NCBI GenBank assembly: GCA_014529385.2
Contig: CM043962.1
Location: 86,964,680 to 87,028,679 of the forward strand
DNA: 64,000 bases
Reading direction: 5' to 3'
Source: Adiantum capillus-veneris
Lineage: Eukaryota > Streptophyta > Polypodiopsida > Polypodiales > Pteridaceae
Shown here: positions 9,320 to 20,600 of the stretch, piece after piece
Position numbering within the stretch: position 1 is the stretch's first letter
Layout of the letters: each line of letters starts with the position of its first letter
Made by a program: the position numbers and the translations under genes
Notes under the pieces: generated by a model
The model's database searches: none
Seen by the model: the letters and a program-made list of their open reading frames with translations, nothing else
Told to the model about the DNA's origin: nothing

Positions 9320-10420
9320 TTGTAGTTGACTACCCCACGTTCGCAAGATTCACTACATGCCCACATAAAAAAGGCAAAGTTATCAACCGGCTTAGATCTA
9401 TCCTGCATCTCCTCAGTGAGGCTCTCAGACTCTTTGCTTTTCTCACCCAAAGCTCCGATCGATGGTGGGGCCTTAGCAGAGGGTCTGCCATTCACACTTG
9501 TAGTCTCTTGCATCTCAAATGCTGGGGCAGTCAGTCTCTTTAACCACCTCATCTCGAGACATATCTTGGTCAACGACCGAGGTGACAATCTCTTCCACCA
9601 CCTCCTCTCTAGTCATCTCCTGGTCGTTGGCCTCACCGGCCGGCCTACTGTCCTTCTCTTGTGTCTTGGTATCCCTGGTGACACGCCTCCAAATTTTCAT
9701 GACAACCTGATTGCGGGCAATATCTGCCCTAGGGTAGTTTTGGGCATAATGACCAATCTTACGACATTTGGAACAAGCATTGGGAAATGATGGAAACACC
9801 AGCTCTTGTCGGAGGGTGCCCAATCTACCCATATTAAGATCCAAATACCTCGGGATGGGTATGCTCATGTTCCACAGTAAAACAGACCTTCACATCCAAG
9901 CCGGCTCTAACCCGCTATCACTTCAAGACGAACAACACACGGCCCATCATAGTAGCAATGGAATCCACATGTTCATGGAGCCAGATAGGGACCATATTGG
10001 GCATTAGTCCATAAGTCTTTACTTGGGCAAAACTCGGGCATCCAAGGCATTGCATATGCAAAGTGGGACGTCCCCCAAATGGCTCCTCTGATAATCAAGT
10101 CTTGCATTATTTTCTTAGAGACGCATTCTGCCACATGGAAGCCTTTGCCCATCGTCGTGAACTGGCAAATCACATCTCTGCAAGTAGTCTCCGCCGTCGC
10201 CCACTCCTGTAGGCCTTGGGTTGACATTCAACGGCCCATAAAATACAAAACAACTGAGTGAGCACATCAATCCTTCAAGCTCTTAACCGCAACTTCAAAA
10301 CTGAAGTCAACCCGCATCGCGTACCTCTCCTCCGCCTTATTCGGACAGTGAATGATCGCTCCATGTAGAGTTGCCTCAACCAGTGAGCGAACCCCAAAGG
10401 AAGAGGACTTCAGAACTTTT
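9320..10420 (-). pseudogene. LINE ORF1 remnant (DUF4283-like plus zinc knuckle)
   Basis: Reading leftward on the minus strand, fragments give a DUF4283-like domain: SLVEATLHGAIIHCPN, then the 9973-10227 ORF with MGKGFHVAECVSKKIMQD and IIRGAIWG...AYAMPWMPEF. A CCHC zinc knuckle follows, CSKCRKIGHYAQNYP at about 9760, with its last cysteine displaced by YP, and then an acidic tail (EVVEEIVTSVVDQD). This order is typical of plant L1-type LINE ORF1 RNA-binding proteins. Frames change several times. No endonuclease or reverse transcriptase was recognised to the left, so the copy looks truncated. A related nuclear DUF4283 protein is the main alternative. Confidence 0.65.
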
Positions 10421-11559
10421 ATAGGGCTAGAAGGTTTTTAGGGCTAGAAGGGTTAGCATAAGTTTCATTGGCTCTCTTACTCTCCTCCGTCGTAAAAGAA
10501 AAAACCTCCACCCATGGAGAATTGACCTCCTCCACTAGCAAGGTCAAGCCCTTCCATCATGCCGCCAACTTGAATATCAAATCCACCCTCCATGGGGTCC
10601 TTAGAGGTGGTGAGCCCCCCCCCCCCCCAACGGAGGGGCGAATCAATAAAACAGCTAATTATCCAAAATATTGCAATCGCGCTTAGCTTGCCGGCTAGAG
10701 CACACTTAGTATCCTACCAAGAAGATGATAAAAGCACGCTGAAAAACTTAGGATATTAAGCGCTTTTGCTAAAGATAATAAGCGTGATATGGAAGCAGTG
10801 GGGCAGGGTTTGCAACGAGCTCAAGACGGTTGTGGAGCTTATGTCAAAGGGCCTCCTAAGTGAAACTTCAACATGCAAAACAAGAAATACTCTTAATGCA
10901 CACCTCACCACAACTGGTCTGACGGGTTCGTGTGAGGGACGCCGGCCCACGACTATATTCAAATCTTAAAGCATTACATAAACGGACCTAAATGTAAAGG
11001 GATGTTTAATGGGTACTCCCTCCTCAAATGTTAAGACAAATCCATGATCAACATTTTATCCTTCTTCAATGATGTTCATGCTTTGTTGAGCCTTTTTAGA
11101 TACATGCTTTGAGATCTTCTCCTCACTACTACTCGGTCTACTTTAGTTCAATTAATTAGTTCTTCAGATTCCCCAAGGGAATCTGTAAACTCCAAAGCAA
11201 AATTGCGTCCCCCTGTCCCTATTGCAACTTAGCCCCTTCTCCCGCCATTGCCATCTCTGCTTGTCCCCCTTTTCCTCGCCCTGTTGCAAGCACCATACAT
11301 ACAAACTCATTTTCAATTCGAGAGCTTACTGTCGCATCGCCCTCTCCCTCCCCTAATCCTGCCTTAAAGGATCAACAGATCAGATTGCGATAGCACCATA
11401 AAAAATTGCATCGAAGCTCCAATAATCCTCCAACACTGAGAAAGAGGCAGAGAGGCCGCATCTACAACTGCAGCAAACCGCGGCTTCCCCATCTGAGCCC
11501 TGTGCATGGCCAAAACCACACCCAACGGAGCACACAATGCCATCATGCCATGCCTGCCT
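10421..11559. other. No recognisable gene; contains a C14 tract
   Basis: Apart from a run of 14 C at 10615-10628 I see no domain, RNA gene or repeat boundary. ORFs here are short and overlap on opposite strands. Confidence 0.5.
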
Positions 11560-12000
11560 TGTGAATTCTACGCCTGAGACAGAGAAGGAGAGAGAGTCCG
11601 CCTCGGATAGTGCCCATGCTAGAGAAAAATCTCTCTCTCTCTCTCTCTCTCTCCATGCACTAGCTGAACATCTCTCTCTCTCTCTCTATGTTCGCCTTCG
11701 ATCTCCCTCTCCTCAGTGATATTAGCAGAGACAGAAAGGAGAAAATCGCAGCTGCAATTCAAGAAGCATAGCACCTCTTGCCTCATTGCGACACTAAAGC
11801 AGAAAAATCCCTCTCTCTCTCTCTCTATGCTTTTCTTGACGTGTAGCAATTGTCTCTCTCCGAGTCCCTCCCCTCCACGTGCCCCAGCACGTCCCACATC
11901 CCTTTCCTTTTTTCCTTCAATCACCAAAGCATCCAGTTGGCAGGACCTACTCGGATTCTTTAATTGCCTCCTCACCCATGGGAAGACAATTACATTGACA
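11560..12000. repeat. Pyrimidine-rich unit with CT tracts, copy 1
   Basis: Three CT runs (about 11631-11653, 11671-11687 and 11811-11827) are followed by a CCACGTGCCCC box and then GGATTCTTTAATTGCCTCCT. The same order of CT run, CACGTGCC box and ATTCTTTWAATT occurs at 35078-35255, with a third, weaker copy at 36255-36420. This suggests a dispersed repeat family. Long ORFs through these runs are low-complexity artefacts. Confidence 0.5.
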
Positions 12001-13779
12001 TCTTCCCATACTTTAAGTTCCCATTGCTTATCCCAACAATTTTCATAAATCTTAGTAACACTCACACCCTTCTTCTTGCACATTGTTGAATGAGGACCTT
12101 CCTAAATTTAGCCGAGTTAGGCTCAACATCAATGTTTGATCTGGCAACACCTAGCTATATTGGCTATACTACATTCAAAGGTCTTACCAATATGAAATCC
12201 CCTTTCTTGACATCAATCAATGGCCAAATGTTTCCTTTGGTCTCTGATTTTGTGGAACACAATAAAGCCTATTGTACTCCCAATAGCCCTCAAAATCAAA
12301 TTCCTTTTCCATGTCCAAGGGCACCACGTAATGAGTTCCAGAGGCCATAATCTTTCATACACACTTGCCTTTGGCAAAGAGGGTTTTTGTAATTCAACAA
12401 TTATCTTCTTTCAATCCTTGAGCATATGCATACCTTGACCTAGAGCCCTTGATGCCCACCCATTGCTCCCAATAATTTATGTGGTAAATTATATCTCCAA
12501 GCACTTGGGTATTGTCCTTGGCGAGCTCTGGCTGCAAGACCATTGGTGGCCCCTAAGGAATCGTGACCTTGCCCATATCATCCCTCTTTCATAGCTCTAT
12601 CGGTCTTCAATCAAGCATCTTTTGGTGCACCTTGTATTGCATGCCAGGTTCATCATCTTGCATGAAGAATCTATATTGCAAGGGTTTTGAGTATCCCACT
12701 AGAGCATTGGACCATCACCCATATATCCTTCCACAAATCTCTTGAAGTCTGGCATCTGTATGAGCAAAAAAAGACGCGGTAATGACTTCTCACTGTGATG
12801 AAAAGTCTTTTTCAAATGAGGGAACTTGAAGACACTATTATTTCTTAAACTTTCTAAGAACTTGCTAAACATGGAATCTATGTCTTCACGTTGTTCCACC
12901 ATTAAGAAACACAGTTGCACAGTCTTGAAGACACCATGAGTTACTAGTAAAGAGACATACACAAACATATATCTATTCATATTTTCAGCTGCACAAATGT
13001 TACTTAATTGCTGCAGTAGCAATTTCTTAGGTAGTGTTTTGAAATTTGGGTATGTATGTGGACCTTTGTGTTGATTTCTTGGTGGCTCTTGCCTTGATCA
13101 TGGTTGTTTGACATTCCAGTTTATCACTTGCATTCTAATACTCATTATTTTCTTCTTAGATGGTTTGGTTTGTAATGGAGCATTAGGGCCTCAATGGAGT
13201 CTTCTTGGGACCTTCAATTCACCCAAGCTTAATCAAGGTGTTTAAGAAATGGCCAAATGGGGAGTGCCATGTGTACAAAAATGTTGGGTTTGTAAGAGTT
13301 CAATAAGGACAACTTTAGGCAAAATAGGCCTTTTCTATTTCACAAAATAAGTGAAAAATGAGAAAATTTTCCATATTTTAGATTTTCCCTCCATTTTTTA
13401 TAAGGACCTCTTACAGTAGTAATCAATGGGTCACCCTTAAAAAGTGGGCTAACCTAAAAACGCCCTACCATCATTACTCCTCATTGAAGGCTCCTTTTCC
13501 CTCCCTCCAGCCACCCCTCTCTCTCCCCCCCCCCCCCGAAGGTCTAGTCCCTCATTTTTTCTCTTTCTTTCCGTCTTCATTCTTTCCTACCCTACGTGGT
13601 TGTTGTATGTGTTATTTATCATGATAACGATGCTCTGAACATCTTACCATCAATCTTTGTAAAATGGAAACCTCTGGAAGCTTTCATGGGCACTTTTGAG
13701 GCCCTATCATGTCAACTTTGGAAAACTTGTTTACACGGAATACGGTGCATGAGAGCTCGCAACCACCGTGCCGGCTCAG
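12001..13779. other. No recognisable gene
   Basis: The longest open frame, 107 codons on the minus strand at 12699-13022 (contains FPHLKKTFHHSEKSLPRLF), has no domain I recognise. A C-rich run lies near 13526. The tract is probably decayed repeat sequence. Confidence 0.4.
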
Positions 13780-14258
13780 AACATATAGTAAGTCGATTCA
13801 AGCTTTTTGTTTGCTAACAGAGGAGACAAATACATCTTATGCGAGTTGGTCAAAATCAAACAAGGAAAATTGCATGTTCAAAGCTATGTTGAGAAAATTA
13901 AGGAATTGACCAAACAATTGCATGAACCCCCCTCTGAAAAAAGAATGAGGCTTGGTTCCTCAATAGATTTTGAAGTAAAAAGTTGAGGGGATACGAGCTT
14001 CGAGCCCCAACAAAGAAATCCAATGATCTAGTTTAGCAGGCCTTGAAACTTGAGTAACAGACTAAAAAGGAAAAGGGTCACAAGAGTAGACAAAATTCCA
14101 GTGATAGTGATACGACAAGTGAGGAGTCATATTCAACCTCCAGTTCTAGCTTATCTGATAGTGATTCAAACGACAAGGCTAAAGGTAAGAAGAAGGGATG
14201 CTGGATGAGAAAACTGAAGGAGATGTAAAAGCAGATAGCTGAAATGGCTAAGACTAGA
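13780..14258 (+). pseudogene. Old retroelement gag, 5' part (split by gypsy 1)
   Basis: The plus strand encodes a Ser/Asp-rich stretch (NSSDSDTTSEESYS, SSSSLSDSDSNDKAKGKKKG) followed by MRKLKEM and IAEMAKTR, then stops at the LTR edge. Fused to 28577 onward after removing the 14.3-kb insertion and one CTAGA copy, the frame continues without a shift (MAKTR to PSINKLVTWC) into a zinc knuckle. It therefore represents the target of the gypsy 1 insertion. Internal TAA/TAG codons show that it was already decaying. Confidence 0.7.
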
Positions 14259-15882
14259 TGTAATGGAATTGGCCTATTTAACTTGAGAGTAGCGAAAATT
14301 AATGAAATTACTTTTGAGAAATGACTTTGTGAGCATAGCGGGTGAACATAGTTGAAGATAGCAACATAATCATAGCAAATAGTTAACTTGGCATGAACAA
14401 TACTTTTGCAAGAGAGAGAATTTAGAGAACATGACAACAGTTGAGGACCGGATTTATGTGGAGCCGGTCCCCCCTCCAATAGGCATTTGTATTATGATTT
14501 CTCCCATTAAGAGAGACTTGTTTCAATACAATCTTTGTGTTCCTTGTGACCTAGGTGATGCAATGAAGATGGAAAGCTTCATGCATCACAAACATGACAT
14601 AAACTTGAAGAAAGCTTTAACTATCCCAAGCCTCAGTCCCAAGACCTCAAACACCTTCGAAGGAGGAGAGAGCTAGTAGGGAATGAGGGTAGGGAAGAGG
14701 AAGAAGAAACATTTCGTAGGAGAAGGAATTAGTTCCTCACTTATCATAACTCTTGTTGCTAGCATACATAATAGCATAGTAATGAAGAAGAAGGAGATGG
14801 CAAGCTTAAGCATTGAAGCATGGCTCTTGGTTGGATTTGCACTCCATATCCGAGAGTGTTGGTGTAGGCTCTCAACCTCTACTTGCTTAGAGAAGGAGAG
14901 GGAGCTCTTGAACTTTGCATAGCACACAATGAGAGTGTTTGTGAGTGTGTGTGGGTGATTATACCCCCTAAGCAACCCCCTAGCTTGCTTGGGTCGACCC
15001 CCCCTTGTAGCTCATGCTTGAAGCTCATTGGACCCCTCCAGGCCTAGCCAATCACAAGCAGGAGGCATTACAAGCAGCAAGGGTAGCCTTGAGACAAGTA
15101 TCCCCCTTTCACCTTTGAGAGAGAGGGCTAGATAAATGATAAATCAATTAATTAAATCTCCTAAATTATTATTGGACCCCTTGGGTGGCCAACCAATAGG
15201 CTTCAGGCACACCATGAGGGCAACATGAGGAGGAACTTGACAAGTGTCTCTTTTGCTTTCTTTGTACCATGCATGCCTTGTGTGAGTGTGTGGGTGTTCT
15301 CTCTCATCCCCCCTCATGTAGGGCTCGCCCCCTCCTTGTAGGGATTGAATCTTTGACTTTTTGACACCTCAAGCCCCTCATGCATAGGCCCAGTTCCCAC
15401 CACAAGCTTGGCTCATAAGCACTTTAAGCTTGGGCTGTATTCTCACCTCAAGTGCAACCCTAGCATCTCAAGCAGCTCAAGCAACTCAAGCATCTCAATA
15501 ATCAAGCATCTCAAGCATCTCAAGCACCTCAAGTACCTTAGAATCAAGCATGACAAGCAGGACAAGCACCTCGAGCTGGGTCGGGTTCCCGCGCCTCAAG
15601 CTCAGCCCTAGCTTACCTAAGGTCAAAGGCCTTTTACACACATTATTGGAGGTCTTCAATGAAGCTAACCCTAAGGTCTTATGCTCCATTTGTTAGGATT
15701 GCTCTTTGGTAGACCATCTCTCATTTGGGCCCCTTTACCATTGGCCGCGTGTTGAGATAGATCTATAAGCACATGTTTATATCTTAACACTTGTTCCCGT
15801 TTATTCTCCCACATTAAGTGATCAATTTAATATGAGAAAATCATTTGGGTTGGTTAGATATTAGATATTAGATTTTATGACA
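14259..15882 (-). repeat. Gypsy 1 3' LTR
   Basis: 1624 bp, TGTAATGG...TTTTATGACA on the plus strand. It matches 26961-28576 throughout, with scattered substitutions. An array of degenerate 9-bp CTCAAGCAN units at 15461-15540 is 9 bp longer than in the other LTR. Confidence 0.95.
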
Positions 15883-15895
15883 TTACCTCTCTCTT
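15883..15895 (-). promoter_or_regulatory. Gypsy 1 polypurine tract
   Basis: The minus strand reads AAGAGAGAGGTAA immediately before the 3' LTR, the expected plus-strand DNA primer site. Confidence 0.8.
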
Positions 15896-16241
15896 GAAAT
15901 CATAGTCGTCCTCGACTATGAGGTAGAAGAGATAAAGCCTTAGTCATTAGTCAATTTTACTTAGCGGGTAGAGGATCCCTTTTTACCCTACGACATCTTT
16001 CCAAGATGGATGACTAATCCATTTGGTGCTTGGGAGACATAGCTGCCGCAAGCATGTCTACTTTTTAGTCCATTTCATTCTTCCAAAGTAGAGTGACAAA
16101 TTCTTCTTGGTGTTTGAGAGACGTCGTCATCACAAACATGATTCTAAGCATGCATACTAGTTAAATTAGTGTACAATTAAAAAGAGGACTAGTCATATAA
16201 GACAAAAACATGAGTCATTTAAAAGAAATTTGTACATTTGC

Positions 16242-16577
16242 TTACTCTAATGTAGCATTGTAAGCATTGACAAGGTTCATACTATCCTTAAGCTGTATTC
16301 CTTGCATCCATCTAGCATCTTCAAAAGGATAATTTTTGAACTTAATAAGATACCATCGGATAATCTTACCATGTCGTAGTACCTTGTCTTCATGCCGAAG
16401 AACAGCTTCGGGTTGTAGCACCTCTTCTTGGTCTTCAACTTCGGGAGGGTCTTCAATAATTGGTTCAGTTGGTGGCTCTCCTTTGTAGGGCTTAAGTAGG
16501 CTTACATGAAAGGCATTGTGTATGAGCCAATGGTTGGGCAACTTGAGTTGATAAGCCGTCTCATTGATGGGCTTCAA
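16242..16577 (-). pseudogene. Gypsy 1 integrase C-terminus with chromodomain-like tail
   Basis: The open frame encodes KPINETAYQLKLPNHWLIHN and FHVSLLKPYKGEPP, the usual C-terminal integrase segment of chromovirus-type Ty3 elements. RHGKIIRWYLIKFKNYPFED and ARWMQGIQL follow, resembling the chromodomain core (VKWKGYP...TWE). The tail could target integration to modified chromatin. Separation from 16712-17424 is due to a frameshift and a stop; it is not a separate gene. TAA at 16242 is the natural end. Confidence 0.8.
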
Positions 16578-16711
16578 GATTTGGAAAGGACCATAGTATC
16601 TTTTTGCTAGTTTAGCATAATACTTTTGGTGGCCCGTAGGATTTTTGCCTGTCGTTTGCCTTAATCGAGCCTTAGGAAACTTGAGTAAGACTCAATCATT
16701 TTCTTTGAACA

Positions 16712-17424
16712 TTAAGGCTCTTCTGTGCTTATCAGCAACAGCTTTTTGCCTTTGTTGAGAGATGGATATAGCCTCCCTAATCTTTTGAAAAGATTCTTGT
16801 AGGTCACGGCGGCGAAGATCTTCCCATGTACTTTAAGTAGCAAGGGACTTTTAGGTCTTCCCTCAATGATCTCAAAAGGTGCTTTTCCTGTAGAAGTATG
16901 TACAATATTATTGTAGGCATACTCTACAAGAGGTAAGTACTTTTCCCATTGTGAGCGTTGATCTACTTCGGTAACATAAGTCTTGAGTAGATTAAGTATC
17001 GTGAGATTGGCTATCTCACTTTGGCCATCCGTTTGTGGGTGATAGGCCGAAGAGAAATTCAATCTTGTTCTTAGATTTTCAAAGAGACCTTTCCAGAAAT
17101 TACTGGTCATTCTAGGATCTCTATCTGACACGATGGATGTGGGTAATCCATGGTGCTTGAAAATCTGAGATATGAAGAGAGTTGCCATTTGATGTGCCTT
17201 AATAGTCTTTTTGACAGGAATAAAATGTGCTTGCTTGCTAAACCTGTCAACTATTGTCCATATTTCTGTATTCCCATGAATAGACTTGGGTAATCCAAAG
17301 ATGAAATCCATGGATATACTCTCCCATGGTGAATTTGGAATAGGCAATGGCTGGAGTAATCCAGGTTGCTTCCCTCTATCATACTTGGTCTTTTGGCATA
17401 CTACACATTTTGAAACATACTCTT
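16712..17424 (-). pseudogene. Gypsy 1 integrase, downstream of the copia insertion
   Basis: Minus-strand reading resumes in frame across the CTCTT duplication as EYVSKCVVCQKTKYD, giving the CC of the HHCC finger. The core follows with catalytic residues in MDFIFGLPKS, SIVSDRDPRMTSNFW and AYHPQTDGQSEIANL. A frameshift near 16825 converts the following region (expected to contain LRRRDLQESFQKIREA) to nonsense, and a TGA near 16690 replaces a Trp codon. Confidence 0.9.
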
Positions 17425-17611
17425 TGTTGGGATCGGAGAGCACACACACAGAGAGCCAACACGAAGAAGGAGATAGACACAGTGTGTGGCGGGGCGGTAC
17501 TCACACTACAATGTGTAGTTATGAGTATAGTTATTATGAATGAGTAAATGAATGGTTGTACATGGGCGGCTGAACAACGGGCAGCCGGGCACACGGGCCT
17601 TTAACCCAACA
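17425..17611 (-). repeat. Copia 1 3' LTR
   Basis: 187 bp, identical to the 5' LTR except four transitions. The minus strand just upstream reads AGTGGGAGAT (about 17612-17621), a polypurine tract. Confidence 0.95.
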
Positions 17612-17666
17612 ATCTCCCACTTAAAGGCAGTGTGCCTTTAAAGTGGCCAAAGTACAGCAAAAGAAG

Positions 17667-20600
17667 TCAAGCCATACCCATCAGCGATCTGCAGTGTGCA
17701 AACCGCTGTGAGGCTAACGACTTCGTGAGTAGATCAGCAGGGTTATCGTCAGTGTGTACCTTGACAAGCTCTATGCGCTTGTCCTCTAGCACCTCTCGTA
17801 TGAAGTGATACCTCACCTCAATGTGCTTTGTCTTCGCATGGAAGACAGGATTCCGTGCCAACGCTATGGCACTCTGGCTATCACAATGTAGAATCGGAGC
17901 ATCACCAGCCATACCAAGATCTCCCACTAGTCGTGAGAGCCATACGGCCTCCTTGGCAGCCTCAGTGGCAGCCATATATTCAGCCTCTGTAGTGCTCAAA
18001 GCAACGCATGGCTGCAAACGTGATGCCCACGAAACCGGTCCACCTGCAACTGTGAACACATAGCCGCTAGTAGACTTCCTCGAGTCCACTGACCCTGCAT
18101 AGTCTGAATCTGTATATCCGCAAACAGACATATCCTTCTCACCATAACATAGGGACAACTCTGAAGTCCCTCTCAAGTATCTGAGAATACCTCTCACTGC
18201 ATCCCAATGACGCTTGCCCGGGTTAGACATGTACCTGCTAACCACACCAACTGCATGAGCAAGATCTGGACGCGTAGCCACCATGGCATACATCAAGGAA
18301 CCAACAGGTGACGCATAGGGAATATGAGACATCTCTGTAGTCTCCAAATCTGTCTGAGGGCAGTCATCATAGCTGAGTTTTACATATGGAGGCAACGGGG
18401 TACTAATGGCCTTCCCCCCTTCCATATGAAAACGCTCAAGCACCCTGTCAATGTACTCTTTCTGACTAAGAAAGAGCATCTTGCGAGAACGATCACGAGT
18501 GATCCGCATACCCAAAATATGACTAGCATCCCCAAGATCCTTCATGGAAAAGGTCTCATGTAGCCTATGTTTCAAGGCATCCACATCAGAAATACACTTT
18601 CTTGCGATCAACATGTCATCCACATACAAAACCAAAACAATAAGACTACCATCTGCAGCCTTGCGAGTATAGAGGCATGGGTCCTCATAACTGCGTACAT
18701 AACCCAATGAACTCATGAATGCATCAAACTTACGATACCATTCACGAGATGATTGCTTCAGCCCATACAAGGTCTTAAGAAGCCGGCATACCATCTTCTT
18801 TGAACCATGAATAACAAACCCACTTGGTTGCTCCATGTACAAATCCTCGTGCAAGTCCGGATGTAAGAAAGCTGTCTTTACATCCATTTGCTTCAACTCC
18901 ATGTCTTCTGTAGCTACCAAGGCAAACAACATACGCAAAGTAGACATCTTCACCACTGGGGAGAAGATCTCGTCAAAATCAATGCCCTTCTGTTGCTTGA
19001 ATCCTTTAGCCACAAGCCTTGCTTTGTACCTAGGCTTTGCATCCATTGAACACAATTTTATCTTGTAAACCCACTTGCATGGTAGTGCCTTCTTACCCTT
19101 TGGCAAAGGAGTAAGCTCCCACGTTTTATTTTGGATCAACGAATCCATCTCTGACTGCATAGCCTGCTCCCACTTGAGCTTGTCAACACTAGACATGGCC
19201 TCATCATAACATGATGGCTCCCCGCAATCAGTCAACAATACATAATCCATAGAAGGCACAAAACGCTGAGGCTGTCTTGCACGCCGCTCTGAACGCCTCA
19301 AAGACTGTGCAGGAGGTGCATCTGGCTGTCCCACATCTACATGATCTCCCAACAAGGGCTGATCTGGCTGTCCCACATCTACATGATCTCCCAACAAGGG
19401 CTGATCTCCCACTTGAGGGTCAATGGGCTGCCCACGAGCAGCCATGGGACCATCATACCGATGACCATCCTCCTCAAATATCACACGCCGAACCTCAACC
19501 GTTCGCGGTGATGCTCTATACATAGAGTCCTCATGAAAAACAACATCATGGCTGCGCACAATCTTCCTGTCAATAGGATCCCACAATCGATAACCCATCT
19601 CACCAGAGCTACCATAACCCAAGAAGATACATCTCTTGCTCTTTGGATCCAGTTTGCTGCGTTTTGCCTTAGGTACATGTACATAAGCTTCACAGCCAAA
19701 AACACGAAGGTGACCATACGAAGGTGGCAAACCTGTCCATACCTCTTCAGGCACTTTGAAGCCCAAAGGAACACTAGGTGAACGATTTATCAAATGCACA
19801 GAAGTGGCAACAGCTTCATCCCAAAATCCATTTGACAAACCAGCCATAGAAAGCATACTACGGACTTTTTCCTGTATAGTCCTGTTCATGCGCTCTGCCA
19901 CACCATTTTGAGGAGGTGTATAGGGAGCACTAAGCTCGCGCCGTATACCCTTCTCAACACATAATGTTGTGAAAGCATGAGACATAAATTCACCCCCATT
20001 GTCCGTACGTAAGCACTTCAACTTACAACCTGATTGGTTCTCAACAAGAGCCAACCATTGCTTAAATATATCAAACACCATATCCTTCTTACGAATGGGG
20101 TATGTCCATACCTTCTTGCTAGCATCATCAATGAACGTAAAAAAGTACATAGCACCTCCAAGAGAAGCATTGGGCATCGGCCCACATACATCACTATGCA
20201 CCAAAGCTAGCTTTTCCAAAGATCTGTGTGGAACACTTTTCTTATGAGAAGACCGAGCATGTCGACCATAAAGGCAATGCTCACAAAACTCAAAACCACC
20301 AAAATCTGAAACGGGAATGTAATCTGCACGTGCCAACAACTTCAAACCTTTTAGTGACATATGCCCCAAACGCTGATGCCATAAAGAAGCAGGAGGTTGC
20401 TCAGTGATCCCCACAATGTGATCAGCCACACTAGCTACACAAAGGGAATACAACGTATTCCTCTTAGCACCTTTAACCAAAACAAGGCTGCCCTTAGTGA
20501 TCTTCCAACCTCCATCACCAAAAGATACATTGAAACCAAGTGAATCCAACTGACCCACACTAATCAAGCTTTTTGCAAGAGCCGGCACATGACGCACACG

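Noticed and set aside
11619-12083. Long overlapping open frames on both strands
   Set aside because: They run through CT/GA dinucleotide tracts, which lack stops in every frame, and have no domain.
14431-14676. 81-codon ORF, also present at 27133-27378
   Set aside because: It lies inside the gypsy 1 LTR and is duplicated only because LTRs are. No domain, and opposite to the element's sense.
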